Notes: generated by a model from the letters alone, not told the origin. A DNA stretch of 64,000 bases from Cupriavidus consociatus (GCF_017814975.1 NZ_JAGIQA010000028.1:1-64000); one strand, 5' to 3'; numbered from the stretch's first letter, positions 25,325 to 34,282 are shown. Program-made: numbers and translations.

Positions 25325-26223
25325 ATGCCAGCTGAAAACGTAAGTACCTACGACGGTTTGAAGGGACTCGCAGAGGAGGAGATCCGAGCACTTGAGGTCC
25401 GCGCGAAGGGGTTGCCGAAGCCACAACAAGAGCGGCTCGCAAGCATGGCTTTGGGGGCACTGGGGCTTTGGCGCCGAATCGTCGACCAATTGGCCGGTTC
25501 AGAGCTATCCGTAGACGTGGCCACTGTTGATGCAGATCAGAAAAGCCGCCATAAAAATCTCATTCGCCGTCCGGATAGATCGAGCTATCACGCAGGTTCT
25601 AGTGAGCAAAACCTGAAGGCTGCCAAGTCGTACGGTGTGCATTGGCACCGCGTTCAACGCTACGTCTCCCGTGTTCTTGATCCTTCGTTTGGAACGGGCC
25701 TGCAAAGATTGGATGCTCAGTATTTCTATGAAGATGATGTGTTGGCCACACTGATCCAACTCCACCATCTTAAGGACTGGCTGCCGGAGACCATGCGGCC
25801 AAAAATCGAGGAATTTATCGATTCGCATGAGTCGCTGCAATTGTGCGCGGATCTCGCAAACATAGCGAAGCACGCTTGGTTGAATCCAAAAAAGGGGGGA
25901 AGCGTGCGAAGTCGGTGGTAGGGCTTGGACCGTCAATTACACGAATTCCCATGACACTGTCAGGTTCGTTGCCGTCTAGGGAGGCGAGAAGTGTGACTGT
26001 ACGTATATCGGTTAAGAACGGCGAGGATTCCTCTCAGCCTAATGCTGTAGATTTGATACGAGATTGCTTTAATCTCTGGAAGGAATTTATCGCCGAGCAA
26101 GTTGCTACAGGGATATTGGCCAACACCGACTACGTGGACATTCGGGCTTTCGAAAGACAAAAAAATCAAGCTGCGCCACCTAGTGACATCGCCGAGACCG
26201 CGGCAGCGCCCAGCTCAACATAA
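25325..26223 (+). CDS. Unknown partner protein, -1 frameshift needed for full length
   Basis: The zero frame runs from ATG 25325 (or TTG 25298) to a stop at 25919-25921. At 25888-25894 it contains a aaa aag followed by six g, a classic -1 slippery heptamer. Moving to the -1 frame there continues KKGGKRAKSVVGLG and RSVTVRISVKNGEDSSQPNA, ending at 26223, about 100 extra residues. The body is helical and charged with no known domain. It may be programmed, a mutation or a sequencing error. It follows the Ntn hydrolase directly, so they are probably co-expressed. Confidence 0.55.
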
Positions 26224-26367
26224 CAGGCAAAACAGGCTACAAAGGGCTCGCTGAGAGTACGAGTATGGTTTCCAGATAGTACTGAAGCGCAGCGAACGGT
26301 AATGTTCGAGGAACGCCAGCTTTGTTGGCCGGCTATACCTCGGGACGGGGAAGTCCCTTCCATTCGC

Positions 26368-27588
26368 CTACTTCAACTTGAACGTTTTGGCCGACGTGAG
26401 CTTTACAACCTTGTACGCTTCGTCTTCCCCAGGATCACAAGCGCCGTCTGGCCCAATGAATAGTACGCAAGCCTCTGCATCTTGGTTTCGAGCGCTTGGG
26501 TAGAGGATCCCGTCGATTGAGCGCCCTTTCCGACCTTTATGCACAAAACGCAGATACTCGGCTACAACCTGTGTCGGCACGTACTCAATATGCTCCCGTC
26601 CGTCCTTTTTGATTGGTGCAGTGAAATCCCTCAGGAAATCGTGCAGGAACCGGATTCCGTGTCGCCGTGTGTGCGAGTCAGGCTCAAAGATACTCGGCGA
26701 AGGCGGCAGTTTGGTAAAGTCGACGAGATGCAGATCTCTGACGAGTTCGAATTTCCCAAGAGTTGCCGCCATAGGCTTCTTTGAGGGCTCAGTCGTCGTC
26801 TCCGCGACTGCTGTCTTCTTATCAAAGGCCGCGTAAAAAGCCGAAATTCCGGCCGCACTCATCCTGTTCGGGTATTTGGCCGCCTCGGGCGGTGGAGAGC
26901 CCAGCTCCCGAGCCATTCTGAATTTTTCACCGACATTGTGAACCCGCAGCCTGCAGACGATCGTTCCTTTCGCCAGCTTGGTGTACAAGTTGCAACTCGA
27001 AATCACCGAACCGAGCGCATCCAGGAACTCCGAAGGCGGTATTTCCTCCCTGCCACGCCATCCGTCCCGCGATTCTTCGCGCCTAAAGAACACGTAACGC
27101 GATTCATGTTTAACCACGTTGGTGAAGTCTTGCCACCCAGCCGACAGCGCTTGGTGTGGTTCGAGCTCGTAGAAATTCTTTTGGCACCACTGTCCGTCAC
27201 TGAGAGAATACTGGACGTCCTCACGGAGTTTGTCCGAAGCGAAGCCAATGTCCAACTCATCATTCAGGAGATCGTAGGAGTCATAGACATCTCCGACCCA
27301 TCCATCGTCCCACGCCACTCCCTCATTATTCGGTTCACCCCACTCCGTCTCAATCCCTTCGATAATACGCTCAACTAAGCTGTCGAATGGTATGCTCGTC
27401 TTGCCTCGTGACCTCGGGCTGCAATACGAACACTGATGATCTGTGCTTCCCGTCTTCCTAATGAAATCGCGTAGCGCATAGTCCTCAACGCAACGCGTAC
27501 ACACATGGGTATTGTTTGAGTAGTACCCCTGCTCCTCCTCTCGCAATGCCAGCTCCTTTGCTCTTCCCATCACTATCCCCGAATTCAA
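26368..27588 (-). CDS. RES-domain protein with N-terminal zinc ribbon (HEPN/RES type)
   Basis: 406 residues. N-terminal zinc ribbon CTRC (31-34) and CSYC (53-56) are followed by a HEPN/RES-N-type segment. The RES domain follows with CRLRVHNVGEKFRM near 213-226, PPPEAAKYPNRMSAAGISAF near 232-251 and YAAFDKKTAVAETT near 252-265; the conserved Arg, Tyr and Glu of RES NAD+ phosphorylases are present. RES toxins degrade NAD+. No Xre/DUF2384 antitoxin gene is visible next to it, which is odd for a RES toxin but fits the longer HEPN-RES defence-linked class. The start could be a few codons later (MGRAKE). Confidence 0.75.
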   Translation of the reverse strand: MNSGIVMGRAKELALREEEQGYYSNNTHVCTRCVEDYALRDFIRKTGSTDHQCSYCSPRSRGKTSIPFDSLVERIIEGIETEWGEPNNEGVAWDDGWVGDVYDSYDLLNDELDIGFASDKLREDVQYSLSDGQWCQKNFYELEPHQALSAGWQDFTNVVKHESRYVFFRREESRDGWRGREEIPPSEFLDALGSVISSCNLYTKLAKGTIVCRLRVHNVGEKFRMARELGSPPPEAAKYPNRMSAAGISAFYAAFDKKTAVAETTTEPSKKPMAATLGKFELVRDLHLVDFTKLPPSPSIFEPDSHTRRHGIRFLHDFLRDFTAPIKKDGREHIEYVPTQVVAEYLRFVHKGRKGRSIDGILYPSARNQDAEACVLFIGPDGACDPGEDEAYKVVKLTSAKTFKLK

Positions 27589-28124
27589 CTGTCACGATAT
27601 TACGCTAGAGAGATGTCACTGATACCCCGGTTTATCTGCGCAGCAACCGTCCAGCACAGTGTGTCCGGAACAGCGACCGTATTGGACCAAGGCCATCAAC
27701 TGTCGAACCGAGATCTCTTGACGTCATTGTCCTTCTTTCACTCAGAAGCATGCCATGGCGGAGAATGACACGGCGTTGGCTTACACATCAGGGCGTTCAT
27801 GCAGACGTGCCAAATGCGATTTCGTAGAGCCAAGTCCGTCCGACACCGCGACTTGTCTCCTTAGCGTACTGGCTCGCGAACGAAAAATGATGCTCGCAGG
27901 CTTCTGCACCGTATCTTGGTCGCAGGCCATTATGCGCGTCGGTTGCTAGTTGGAGCCAACGCTCGGAGACGTCGGTGACGTGGAGTGGCGCACCGTCGCT
28001 CATGATGTCGTCCTGATTAGTGTCATGGTCGTTCTCAGTTTCCAGGGTCGTAGTCGCCGCGGCTGCCAGTTACTACGTAGGACTCTCCGTGCTCGCCCGT
28101 TCAATAGACGCCCCCTTCGGCGGA
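27589..28124. other. Non-coding spacer between two defence-type genes
   Basis: No ORF with a recognisable product and no repeats. It lies downstream of the OLD-like gene and upstream of the RES gene, both on the minus strand, so it should contain the RES promoter. Confidence 0.4.
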
Positions 28125-29681
28125 TCACAGATCAGGTGAAAATCTCCGGCACTCCCCGAGGAGAAACGCTACCAAGGCATCGAATTCGGAGGATCGTGCT
28201 GCATCTGCCATGAAGCAAATCCAAGCCGCTTCAAACGCCTCCTCTTTACTAGTGAAGTCGCAGCTCTCCACCATTTTTTCCAAAAGGCAATGAACATTGG
28301 ATTCGTCAACGTGGTAGCGCAACTTCGCGTTCTTGTTCGCCTTCTCATAAATGTCGCACAGAACTTTCTCCGGCGGGAAATTGCCAGGAAGAAAATGCAA
28401 CCCGTCTTGGGCTGGAAAACGCATGCCGCCACCCTTGTCCGTCTGAGCCCGCATGTCTCCATCAAGAACGCAACAATGTCCGCTCTTGATTCTTACGGAC
28501 TTATAGGTTCGCTTCCGCACTTCAAAGTTTTGGTAGGTATGTTCAGCAGATCCAGAAACAACAATATTAACGAGGCTGGAATCTATACCCGGTATATTCA
28601 TTTCATTTAGCTTGCGAAGAGCCTTCTTTATTATTCTTTCGGCAACGTCGTCTTCGCAGAAGACATCAAGCAGCGGATAGTTCAGCGCATCCATTTTGGA
28701 TAGCGCCGCATTTAGACTTACCGGACTAACGGAATCGTGACCCCCGTTCTTCTGATCGATGAAAATACGTGCATTCTCGGGAACGCACGAAAGAATCGTT
28801 GCACTGTGCGTTGTGATGATAAACTGCTTCATATCGTTTTTTGAGATATGAAAGATAACATCCATGAGGCGTCGCTGAACTGCAGGATGAAGACCGATCT
28901 CGATTTCGTCTATAAGAACAAGCGAATTGGGCGGTGCCTCAATGCAGTCGATAATAATCCGCGACAGCACATCTTCGCCAGACGCGCTATTGTAGCTGGA
29001 ATATTTTCTGTCATCGCTCACAAATCCCAGTAGCTCTTCGCTTCCATGACTGGCGACCCGTTTGAGGGTATAGCTTCTCTCAAAGACATAGGAGAGGCAG
29101 TCTTCAATGATCTTCTGGTTCTTGGTAGAAACAGTGGTGCCGCCAGTCGTAGAAGTCGATTTTATTAATAACGCCTTCGAGAAATATCTGGCTGGAAGTA
29201 CGCGGTCCAGGTCGATGTAAGTCGCTTGCGTTCCTTTGATTTGCGACTCTTTTTTGCCAACGCCATTCCATTTGTTTGTAAGTGCTTTACGTTGGCCTCG
29301 GCGTGTCTCTCGTTTTGCACCTGTCTTCACCGCGACGTGATAAGTCCAGTCCTGGGCCTGAATATCATGGGGGCTGTGTTTCAGAACGTGGCTCCACGTA
29401 TGCCGCTCGACCTTTCCGTTTGTAAAGTTTCGCTTATTAAACTGAAAGTGGCTACATGCAATGGCGAGCAACACCGTTGTTTTTCCGGACTTATTTGAGC
29501 CTGCAATGATACTGACCGGAGTGCGGAAGGCTACATTAAGGCTTTCGATGTGGCGAAACTTATCAAAGCTGATACCCTCAACAAACTTCGGGTATATCTT
29601 CTCGTCCATGAGATTTGCCGAAAACACATAATCCTTGCTTGAGTTGGGGTTCAGCTTGGTGTCGCTGCTGCCTTTTGCCAT
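28125..29681 (-). CDS. OLD-like ATPase with TOPRIM-type nuclease
   Basis: 518 residues from the ATG at 29681 with agggaga about 9 bp upstream. ABC-type ATPase: Walker A GSNKSGKTT at 61-69, Walker B SLVLIDEIEIGLHP near 250-263, H-switch IITTHSATIL near 288-297. Then a TOPRIM-like part: DVFCEDDVAERII near 338-350 (Glu/Asp) and CCVLDGDMRA near 400-409 (DxD). This order, ATPase then TOPRIM, is that of OLD-family nucleases (Gabija GajA and stand-alone OLD). No GajB helicase or retron reverse transcriptase is adjacent, so it would act as a solo OLD or with an unlinked partner. An anti-phage role is inference. Confidence 0.78.
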   Translation of the reverse strand: MAKGSSDTKLNPNSSKDYVFSANLMDEKIYPKFVEGISFDKFRHIESLNVAFRTPVSIIAGSNKSGKTTVLLAIACSHFQFNKRNFTNGKVERHTWSHVLKHSPHDIQAQDWTYHVAVKTGAKRETRRGQRKALTNKWNGVGKKESQIKGTQATYIDLDRVLPARYFSKALLIKSTSTTGGTTVSTKNQKIIEDCLSYVFERSYTLKRVASHGSEELLGFVSDDRKYSSYNSASGEDVLSRIIIDCIEAPPNSLVLIDEIEIGLHPAVQRRLMDVIFHISKNDMKQFIITTHSATILSCVPENARIFIDQKNGGHDSVSPVSLNAALSKMDALNYPLLDVFCEDDVAERIIKKALRKLNEMNIPGIDSSLVNIVVSGSAEHTYQNFEVRKRTYKSVRIKSGHCCVLDGDMRAQTDKGGGMRFPAQDGLHFLPGNFPPEKVLCDIYEKANKNAKLRYHVDESNVHCLLEKMVESCDFTSKEEAFEAAWICFMADAARSSEFDALVAFLLGECRRFSPDL

Positions 29682-30054
29682 CGCGGTTACTCTCCCTGCC
29701 ATTCTTATAATTTGGTGGCTGATATTGTAACCGGAGCGACACTCTGGCGTACCGGTTAGCGCCCCACTCGTCATGGAAGGGAGGGCTGCGGCGAAGTGCT
29801 GGGTCCTGACTGCCTCCGGCCCGAGTCTGAGGCAGAAATATCGCGATCAGATATCTGCATCGTCGGTGGAGGCTATGGCGTACATCGACTCGCCCGAGAT
29901 TGACTGCCGGTGCCCCAGATAAACGGGTGCTTTCTCTGGTGAACGTTCTTTGTGTAACGATGGAACAGGCGACAAAGATGGGAGGGAAGCTCACGTATCA
30001 AATTGAGCGTCGCGGAAGGAAGGTTCGAATCTATGGCCAGGCGTATCACAAAGA
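29682..30054. other. Non-coding spacer, promoter region of the OLD-like gene
   Basis: No gene identified. A frame on the minus strand reaching 29994 is only partly non-overlapping and looks like noise. Confidence 0.4.
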
Positions 30055-30757
30055 GGGGTCCTTTTGATTTCTCTGCAATTTACCGGTGTAGCGACCCCTA
30101 GCATTTGCGCGGGTTTCCGGGCGATGCCCACCTGAAATCCCCGTTAAATCAATAGGTTGCTGTCTACCGTCGTCCGCAAACTGAGGCGCCGTATAGGGCA
30201 CTTTGGCACTCCGCCCGTTGCGGGCTCGTCTCATTGTCGCTAACCTCCGCAATCCGTCTCACGCTTGGGAGTAAGCGCGATGGATCACTGGCGGTTGGCC
30301 TATCTCGGGATGCGGCAGATTCCGCGCGAACTCAGCGAGTTCGAACTCGCCACGTTCTTTACTTACTCCCCCAAGGAACGGGGGCACTGATCGATGCTCG
30401 TCGCAGCCACCTCTACCGCTTGGCTGTCGCTGTCCACATCGGATTTGTTCGCATGACAGGGCGCACGCTGTACGCCTGCAAGCAGGTGCCCAGATTTCTC
30501 TGGGCGCATGTCGGTGCGCAGATCGGAGTGACGCCGCCGGATATGGGGACGCTCAGCGCGCTCTATGACGGGCGCACCGATACTCTGGTCGATCATCAGA
30601 TGCTGGCTTACCAGGTCCTGGGGTTCCGCCCGATAGCCGAGCACCAGCGTCGTTACGTGACTCGCTGGCTCAAGGAGCGGCTGGCGGGACAGCCAAGCCG
30701 CACCGAACTGCTGCACGAGCTGAAACGCTGGCTGTACGAACATCGCATCCTCTTGGC
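30055..30757 (+). mobile_element. Truncated Tn3-family transposon end
   Basis: Begins with ggggtccttttg, followed over ~38 bp by a pattern like Tn3/IS1071 ends (GGGGTC ... TGCAAT ... CGGT). A DUF4158-type transposase start follows. Similarity stops near 30757, where sequence of a cpoB-like gene begins in the other direction. No second end was found. Confidence 0.6.
30280..30757 (+). pseudogene. tnpA: Tn3-family transposase, N-terminal DUF4158 part, frameshifted
   Basis: From ATG 30280 (after gggag): MDHWRLAYLGMRQIPRELSE, FELATFFTYSPKERGH and a stop. A single missing base in the g5 run near 30377 would continue ALIDARRSHLYRLAVAVHIG then FVRMTGRTL and LGFRPIAEHQRRYVTRWL, the DUF4158 pattern at the start of Tn3 transposases. 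The catalytic DDE domain is absent, so the gene is dead. Confidence 0.75.
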
Positions 30758-31085
30758 GGTCTTCGACCGAAGCGTGCTGCGGCTCGAACCTCTTCAGGCG
30801 CGCATCCAGGTCCGCGTAATAGTCCTTCTGCTGCTTCTGCAGCGTCGCCACGGTGTTCTGCAGCACTTCGTTCTGGCCGCGTAGCCGCGCCAGTTCCTGG
30901 CGCAGGCCTTCGAGCTGGTTCTGCAGGTCGAGCGTGGTGCGGCTGTTCTGCTCAATGCGCTGGGTCGCCGTCGCCTGGAAACTGTTGAACTGCTCGCGCA
31001 GGTTGAAGACCGTTCTGCGCGCCTGCTCATCGTCGAACACTCCGGCATGCGCCTGTGTGGTTGGCGGACCGCCGCGCCCGCCAAC
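30757..31085 (-). pseudogene. cpoB: CpoB/YbgF (Tol-Pal) N-terminal fragment
   Basis: The minus strand encodes TTQAHAGVFDDEQARRTVFN, then NSRTTLDLQNQLEGLRQELA, ARLRGQNEVLQNTVATLQ and DYYADLDARLKRFEPQ, the signal-peptide end and trimerising coiled coil of CpoB, which links Tol-Pal to peptidoglycan synthesis. The TPR half and most of the signal peptide are missing. A core-genome gene fragment on a plasmid-type region next to a Tn3 end suggests capture during transposition. Confidence 0.7.
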
Positions 31086-31092
31086 CTGTCAT

Positions 31093-32442
31093 TCAGTACA
31101 AGAGATCGATTAGGAAACGCTCGGGCTTTTTGCCAATCCACGCGGGAGCCCTACCGCGCCCCGACCAGGTCTGGCCCGTCTTGGGGTTGCGGTACCTCGG
31201 AGGCTGCGCGGCCTTCGTCTTGGTCGGAACAGCGCGGGCAGCGGGCGCAACACTGGGCTTGCCCGCAATGTCCTCAATGCTGAGGTCGTACTCCTGCATC
31301 CACTGCCGAATCTCCTCCACGACCTTTGGCACTTCCGTGGCTCGCAACTGCTCAAGTTGCGCATTGACAGATGCCAGTTGAGCGAGCAGTGAGGATTGGG
31401 ACGGGCTTTGGGTTGCGGTAAGCGCTTTTTGCTCCTCTCGCGGCTTCCGGGTTTGCGGCTTTTGAGTCGGCGCTTCCGGGGCAGCCTCCACTCCACGCAG
31501 TGTGATCGGCTTCGGCCCGCGCTTCCGGGTGGGGGTCTCTTGAATCATGACTTCCGGAGCGGCAACTTCCGCTAGGATTTTCGGCTTCCGATCGCGCTTC
31601 GGGGTCCGCTTCTCTTCCGGCGCAGCTTCCGGAGCGGCAGTTTCGGTGAGCGCTTTTGGTTTCCGACCGCGCTTCGGGGTCCGCCTCTCTTCCGGCGCTG
31701 CTTCCGGAGCGGCAGTTTCGATGAGCACTTTCGGCTTCCGAGCGCGCTTCGGGGCCCGCGCCTCTCCCGGCGCAGCTTCCAGAGCGGCAGTTTCGGTGAG
31801 CGCTTTCGGCTTCCGAGCGCGCTTCGGGGCCTGCGTCTCCTCCGGCGCAGCTTCCGGAGCGGCAACTTCAGTGAGCGCTTTCGGCTTCCGACCGCGCTTC
31901 GGGGCCCGCGTCTCTTCCGGCGCAGCTTCCGGAGCTGGGGCGTCAAGCGGTGCGACCGGGGCGGCCGTTTCGGTCAGTTCGTCCCGGGCGGCAGCTTCCA
32001 TCGGTTCGTCCGTGGCCAGGACTTCAACCGGAGCTTCGGCCACGGCTTCCGTGGTCGCTGCCGAGGACATGGCTTCCATGGGCGCTTCCGGCGCGTCGGA
32101 TTCCCTCAACGCTGCCGAGGCGGCAGCTTCCCTCGATGCTTCCGGTGCCACGTCTTCCGTTGAAGCGTCCGGGGCGGTGTAAGGTCGCCGGCGCCGATAT
32201 GACACGGTCGCCGTCGGGCCACTATCCCGGCTTGTCGACCAGAAGTCCAAGCGTCGGGTCTGAGTGTCAACGCTGCCACGACCGACGCCTGCATCACGGG
32301 CTTCACCCATGACGGGATCCGCGTCGCGCATCGCCTCAGCGATGGGAAGCTCCATCTGACCCAATCCGTCCGTCGCATTGCTCGCGACAAGGGGTTCAAC
32401 TTCTTGCTCTGGGGCCAATTTGTTCTCCTTCATTGAAGCCAC
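31093..32442 (-). CDS. H-NS-like protein with AT-hook-like tandem repeats
   Basis: 449 residues, over three times a usual H-NS. An acidic N-terminal ~130 residues lead into about seven 25-residue tandem units of the form APEAAPEETRAPKRGRKPKA (consensus KR[G/A/D]RKPK, AT-hook-like). A coiled-coil part (SSLLAQLASVNAQLEQL near 361-377) and the C-terminal H-NS DNA-binding motif YRNPKTGQTWSGRGRAPAWI (near 421-440) follow. Such a protein should bind AT-rich DNA in two ways and silence foreign genes; this is inferred from the motifs. Met-4 is an alternative start. It sits at the border between the AT-richer island and the replicon-maintenance genes. Confidence 0.85.
   Translation of the reverse strand: MASMKENKLAPEQEVEPLVASNATDGLGQMELPIAEAMRDADPVMGEARDAGVGRGSVDTQTRRLDFWSTSRDSGPTATVSYRRRRPYTAPDASTEDVAPEASREAAASAALRESDAPEAPMEAMSSAATTEAVAEAPVEVLATDEPMEAAARDELTETAAPVAPLDAPAPEAAPEETRAPKRGRKPKALTEVAAPEAAPEETQAPKRARKPKALTETAALEAAPGEARAPKRARKPKVLIETAAPEAAPEERRTPKRGRKPKALTETAAPEAAPEEKRTPKRDRKPKILAEVAAPEVMIQETPTRKRGPKPITLRGVEAAPEAPTQKPQTRKPREEQKALTATQSPSQSSLLAQLASVNAQLEQLRATEVPKVVEEIRQWMQEYDLSIEDIAGKPSVAPAARAVPTKTKAAQPPRYRNPKTGQTWSGRGRAPAWIGKKPERFLIDLLY
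31540..31950. repeat. 75-bp in-frame tandem repeats
   Basis: About five to six copies with a period of 75 bp, recognisable by cttccggcgcagcttccgga at about 31615, 31690, 31765, 31840 and 31915. The copies differ mainly at third positions. They encode the AT-hook-like units of the H-NS-like protein and may change in number by slippage. Confidence 0.85.
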
Positions 32443-32701
32443 TGCCCGTGCAGACGCTTCCTAATCCCATGGACGGTGAGACCTTGTCTGTTGGGTGTCG
32501 TTCGCTTCTCGCCTGCGCCAAGCCTTCCTGACGAATGCTCGCCGATGCGAAAGGCGCAGTCCCGGGAAGCAGCGCTCCTGATGGAGCCGGCGGCCGGGGT
32601 CGCGCGGTGGATTGCTTCCTTTGCACCGGTCCTGCTCTCGCGCAACAGCTTGGCCCTCGTCACCTCCGCCATGGGACAGAGGGCTGAATGCATCGGTGGA
32701 C

Positions 32702-32977
32702 CTATCCAACCCGGTAAAACTCCACCGACTGCCCCGCATTGACTGCCCGCCGCAGCCAGTCCGGCATCTCACCCTGCCCGTCCCAACTCTGCCCCGCGGC
32801 GTTGCGGTAGCAGACCACGGGCGGTGGTGCGGGTGGCGGCGGCGGCGGGGGCGGTGGTGGAGGGGGCGGCGGATCGAAGCACCCCGCCGCTGCCAGCTCC
32901 TCCATGGTCAGCCCGTAGTCGGCCATCTCCGCCTGGATCCAGCGGATCGCCGCCGCCCGCTCAGTTTTTGCTGTCAT
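32702..32977 (-). CDS. H-NS-like protein with polyproline linker
   Basis: 91 residues. N-terminal MTAKTERAAAIRWIQAEMAD and LTMEELAAAGCF recall the oligomerisation/linker segment seen in the larger H-NS-like protein. A run of 14 Pro then Ala-Pro-Pro-Pro leads to VVCYRNAAGQSWDGQGEMPD, the H-NS DNA-binding motif. The ATG at 32977 is inside the end of the kfrA-like gene (17-bp overlap), so the two are translationally coupled. A truncated twin of both genes is at 3939-4560. Confidence 0.85.
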   Translation of the reverse strand: MTAKTERAAAIRWIQAEMADYGLTMEELAAAGCFDPPPPPPPPPPPPPPAPPPVVCYRNAAGQSWDGQGEMPDWLRRAVNAGQSVEFYRVG

Positions 32978-34181
32978 TGCTGTCGTCACTGCTGTCGCTG
33001 CCGTCATCCAAGTTGGAGGCGGCCGTAGGCACGCCCTCCTTGTCTTCTTGCTGCTCGTCCAGTTTTTCGCCTGGCACCTCCTTGTCGGTCGGCGCCGGGG
33101 CCCCGGCCTTGCGCCGCCGCCCGCCACCACCCTCCCCCCGCCCGGGTGGCGCCACCCGCAATTCTGCCAGCAGCTGGCGCGCGAGCAACGCTTCGGCTTC
33201 GGCGCGCTCGGCCCGGCGCTGCGCCGCGGCAAGTTCCTCCCGCACCGTGGCCAGGTCGGTGGCGGCTTTCCGCTCGACGGCGTCGGCGGCAGCAAGCCGC
33301 GTGGTGAGCTGCTCGGTGAGTGCGGCGGACTGAGCTTCGAGCCGGGCCCGGACTTCGGCCTGCGCCACGGCCGCGTCGCGGGCCTCGCTGCGCGCTGCCA
33401 CCAGTTCGCCGCGTAACGCTTCGGCCGTGCGATCGCTCTGCTGGCGCGCGGTACGCTCCACGTCCAGTTCGCGCAAGCTCCGCCGCTCGCTGGCTTCCGC
33501 CCGTTCCTGGGCGAGGGTCACCTGCTCGCGGGCGCGCTCCAGCTCGATCGAGAATTGGGTTCGCAGCTCGTCCAGCTGCCGGCGCGCACCCTCGAGTTCC
33601 GCCCGGCCCGCCTCGAGCCGCGCCTGGGTCGCGGCGTGGGCCTGCCGCGCCGCCGCCAGCGCCGCCTGAGTCTCCTCGATGGCCTGTCGCGCGGCGTCGA
33701 GCTGCGCGACCCGCGCCGCGGCTTCCTCGCGTGCGAGCGCGGTCTCGGCGTGCGCCGCATCGCGCTCGGCTTCGGCCGCGCCGGCGGCGGCGCGCGCCTC
33801 GGCGCGCAGCGTGGCCAGCTCGCCGGTGGCGGCCTCGTTGGCCGCCTGCCAGATGGTCTGCACCGCCGCGGCCGCGATCTCCTTCAAGGCATCCGGCAGG
33901 TTCGGATGGTCGATGGTGACGCGGGTGCGCCCGCGCAGCTCCTGCCAGAACCCCTGCAGCACCTCGGCGGGCGTGCCCATGCTGCCCTTGCGCACCAGCT
34001 GATAGAGCTTGTTGGCGGTGGGCGTGATGCCATAGCGGAAGAACAGGAGGCCGCAGACCTCGCGGTACAGCGCGCGGGTCTCGGGGAACCGGCTGCGCAG
34101 CGCGGCAATGTCGTCGGCCAGGGCGGCAGACCGCTCGAAGTCGGGCGCGGCGTCGGTCAACTCGGGATCGGCGGTGGCCAT
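32961..34181 (-). CDS. kfrA: KfrA-like plasmid DNA-binding protein
   Basis: 406 residues. N-terminal KfrA domain (about 20-130) with FFRYGITPTANKLYQLVRKG near 47-66, then ~230 residues of Ala/Glu/Arg-rich coiled coil, a basic RGEGGGGRRRKAG segment and an acidic Ser/Asp tail. KfrA proteins bind their own promoter and support plasmid segregation. Coupled to the H-NS-like gene downstream. The upstream 185-bp gap to the Phd gene contains a dif-like inverted repeat, which could equally be its operator. Confidence 0.85.
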   Translation of the reverse strand: MATADPELTDAAPDFERSAALADDIAALRSRFPETRALYREVCGLLFFRYGITPTANKLYQLVRKGSMGTPAEVLQGFWQELRGRTRVTIDHPNLPDALKEIAAAAVQTIWQAANEAATGELATLRAEARAAAGAAEAERDAAHAETALAREEAAARVAQLDAARQAIEETQAALAAARQAHAATQARLEAGRAELEGARRQLDELRTQFSIELERAREQVTLAQERAEASERRSLRELDVERTARQQSDRTAEALRGELVAARSEARDAAVAQAEVRARLEAQSAALTEQLTTRLAAADAVERKAATDLATVREELAAAQRRAERAEAEALLARQLLAELRVAPPGRGEGGGGRRRKAGAPAPTDKEVPGEKLDEQQEDKEGVPTAASNLDDGSDSSDDSNDSKN

Positions 34182-34254
34182 CGGCTAAAAAGTGTCTTTG
34201 GATCAATAAATATTACTACGTAATACGCTAACTAACAAACTTTCGGCGCACAAC

Positions 34255-34282
34255 TTTAGACATAAGTGTGCTTATGTCTAAT
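34255..34282. other. dif-like recombination site or KfrA operator
   Basis: 11-6-11 arrangement: tttagacataa, gtgtgc, ttatgtctaat. The right arm matches the XerD half-site of dif (TTATGTTAAAT) at 9 of 11 positions and the left arm ends CATAA as XerC half-sites do. It lies between the kfrA-like and phd-like genes, 800 bp from a tyrosine recombinase gene. Alternatively it is a repressor site for either divergent gene. Confidence 0.5.

Noticed and set aside
28125..29681. Retron or full Gabija system
   Set aside because: Only the OLD-like ATPase/nuclease is present; no reverse transcriptase, msr/msd-like RNA or UvrD-type helicase nearby.
31547..32182. 211-aa plus-strand ORF with GFRxRFG repeats
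   Set aside because: The repeats are the antisense of the 75-bp units coding the H-NS-like protein; no start signal.
32826..32880. G-rich tract as a G-quadruplex regulatory element
   Set aside because: It is explained by the polyproline codons of the H-NS-like gene; a role as quadruplex cannot be judged from sequence alone.
33004..34206. 400-aa Arg/Gly-rich minus-strand ORF in another frame of kfrA
   Set aside because: Low-complexity frame within a confident kfrA-like gene.
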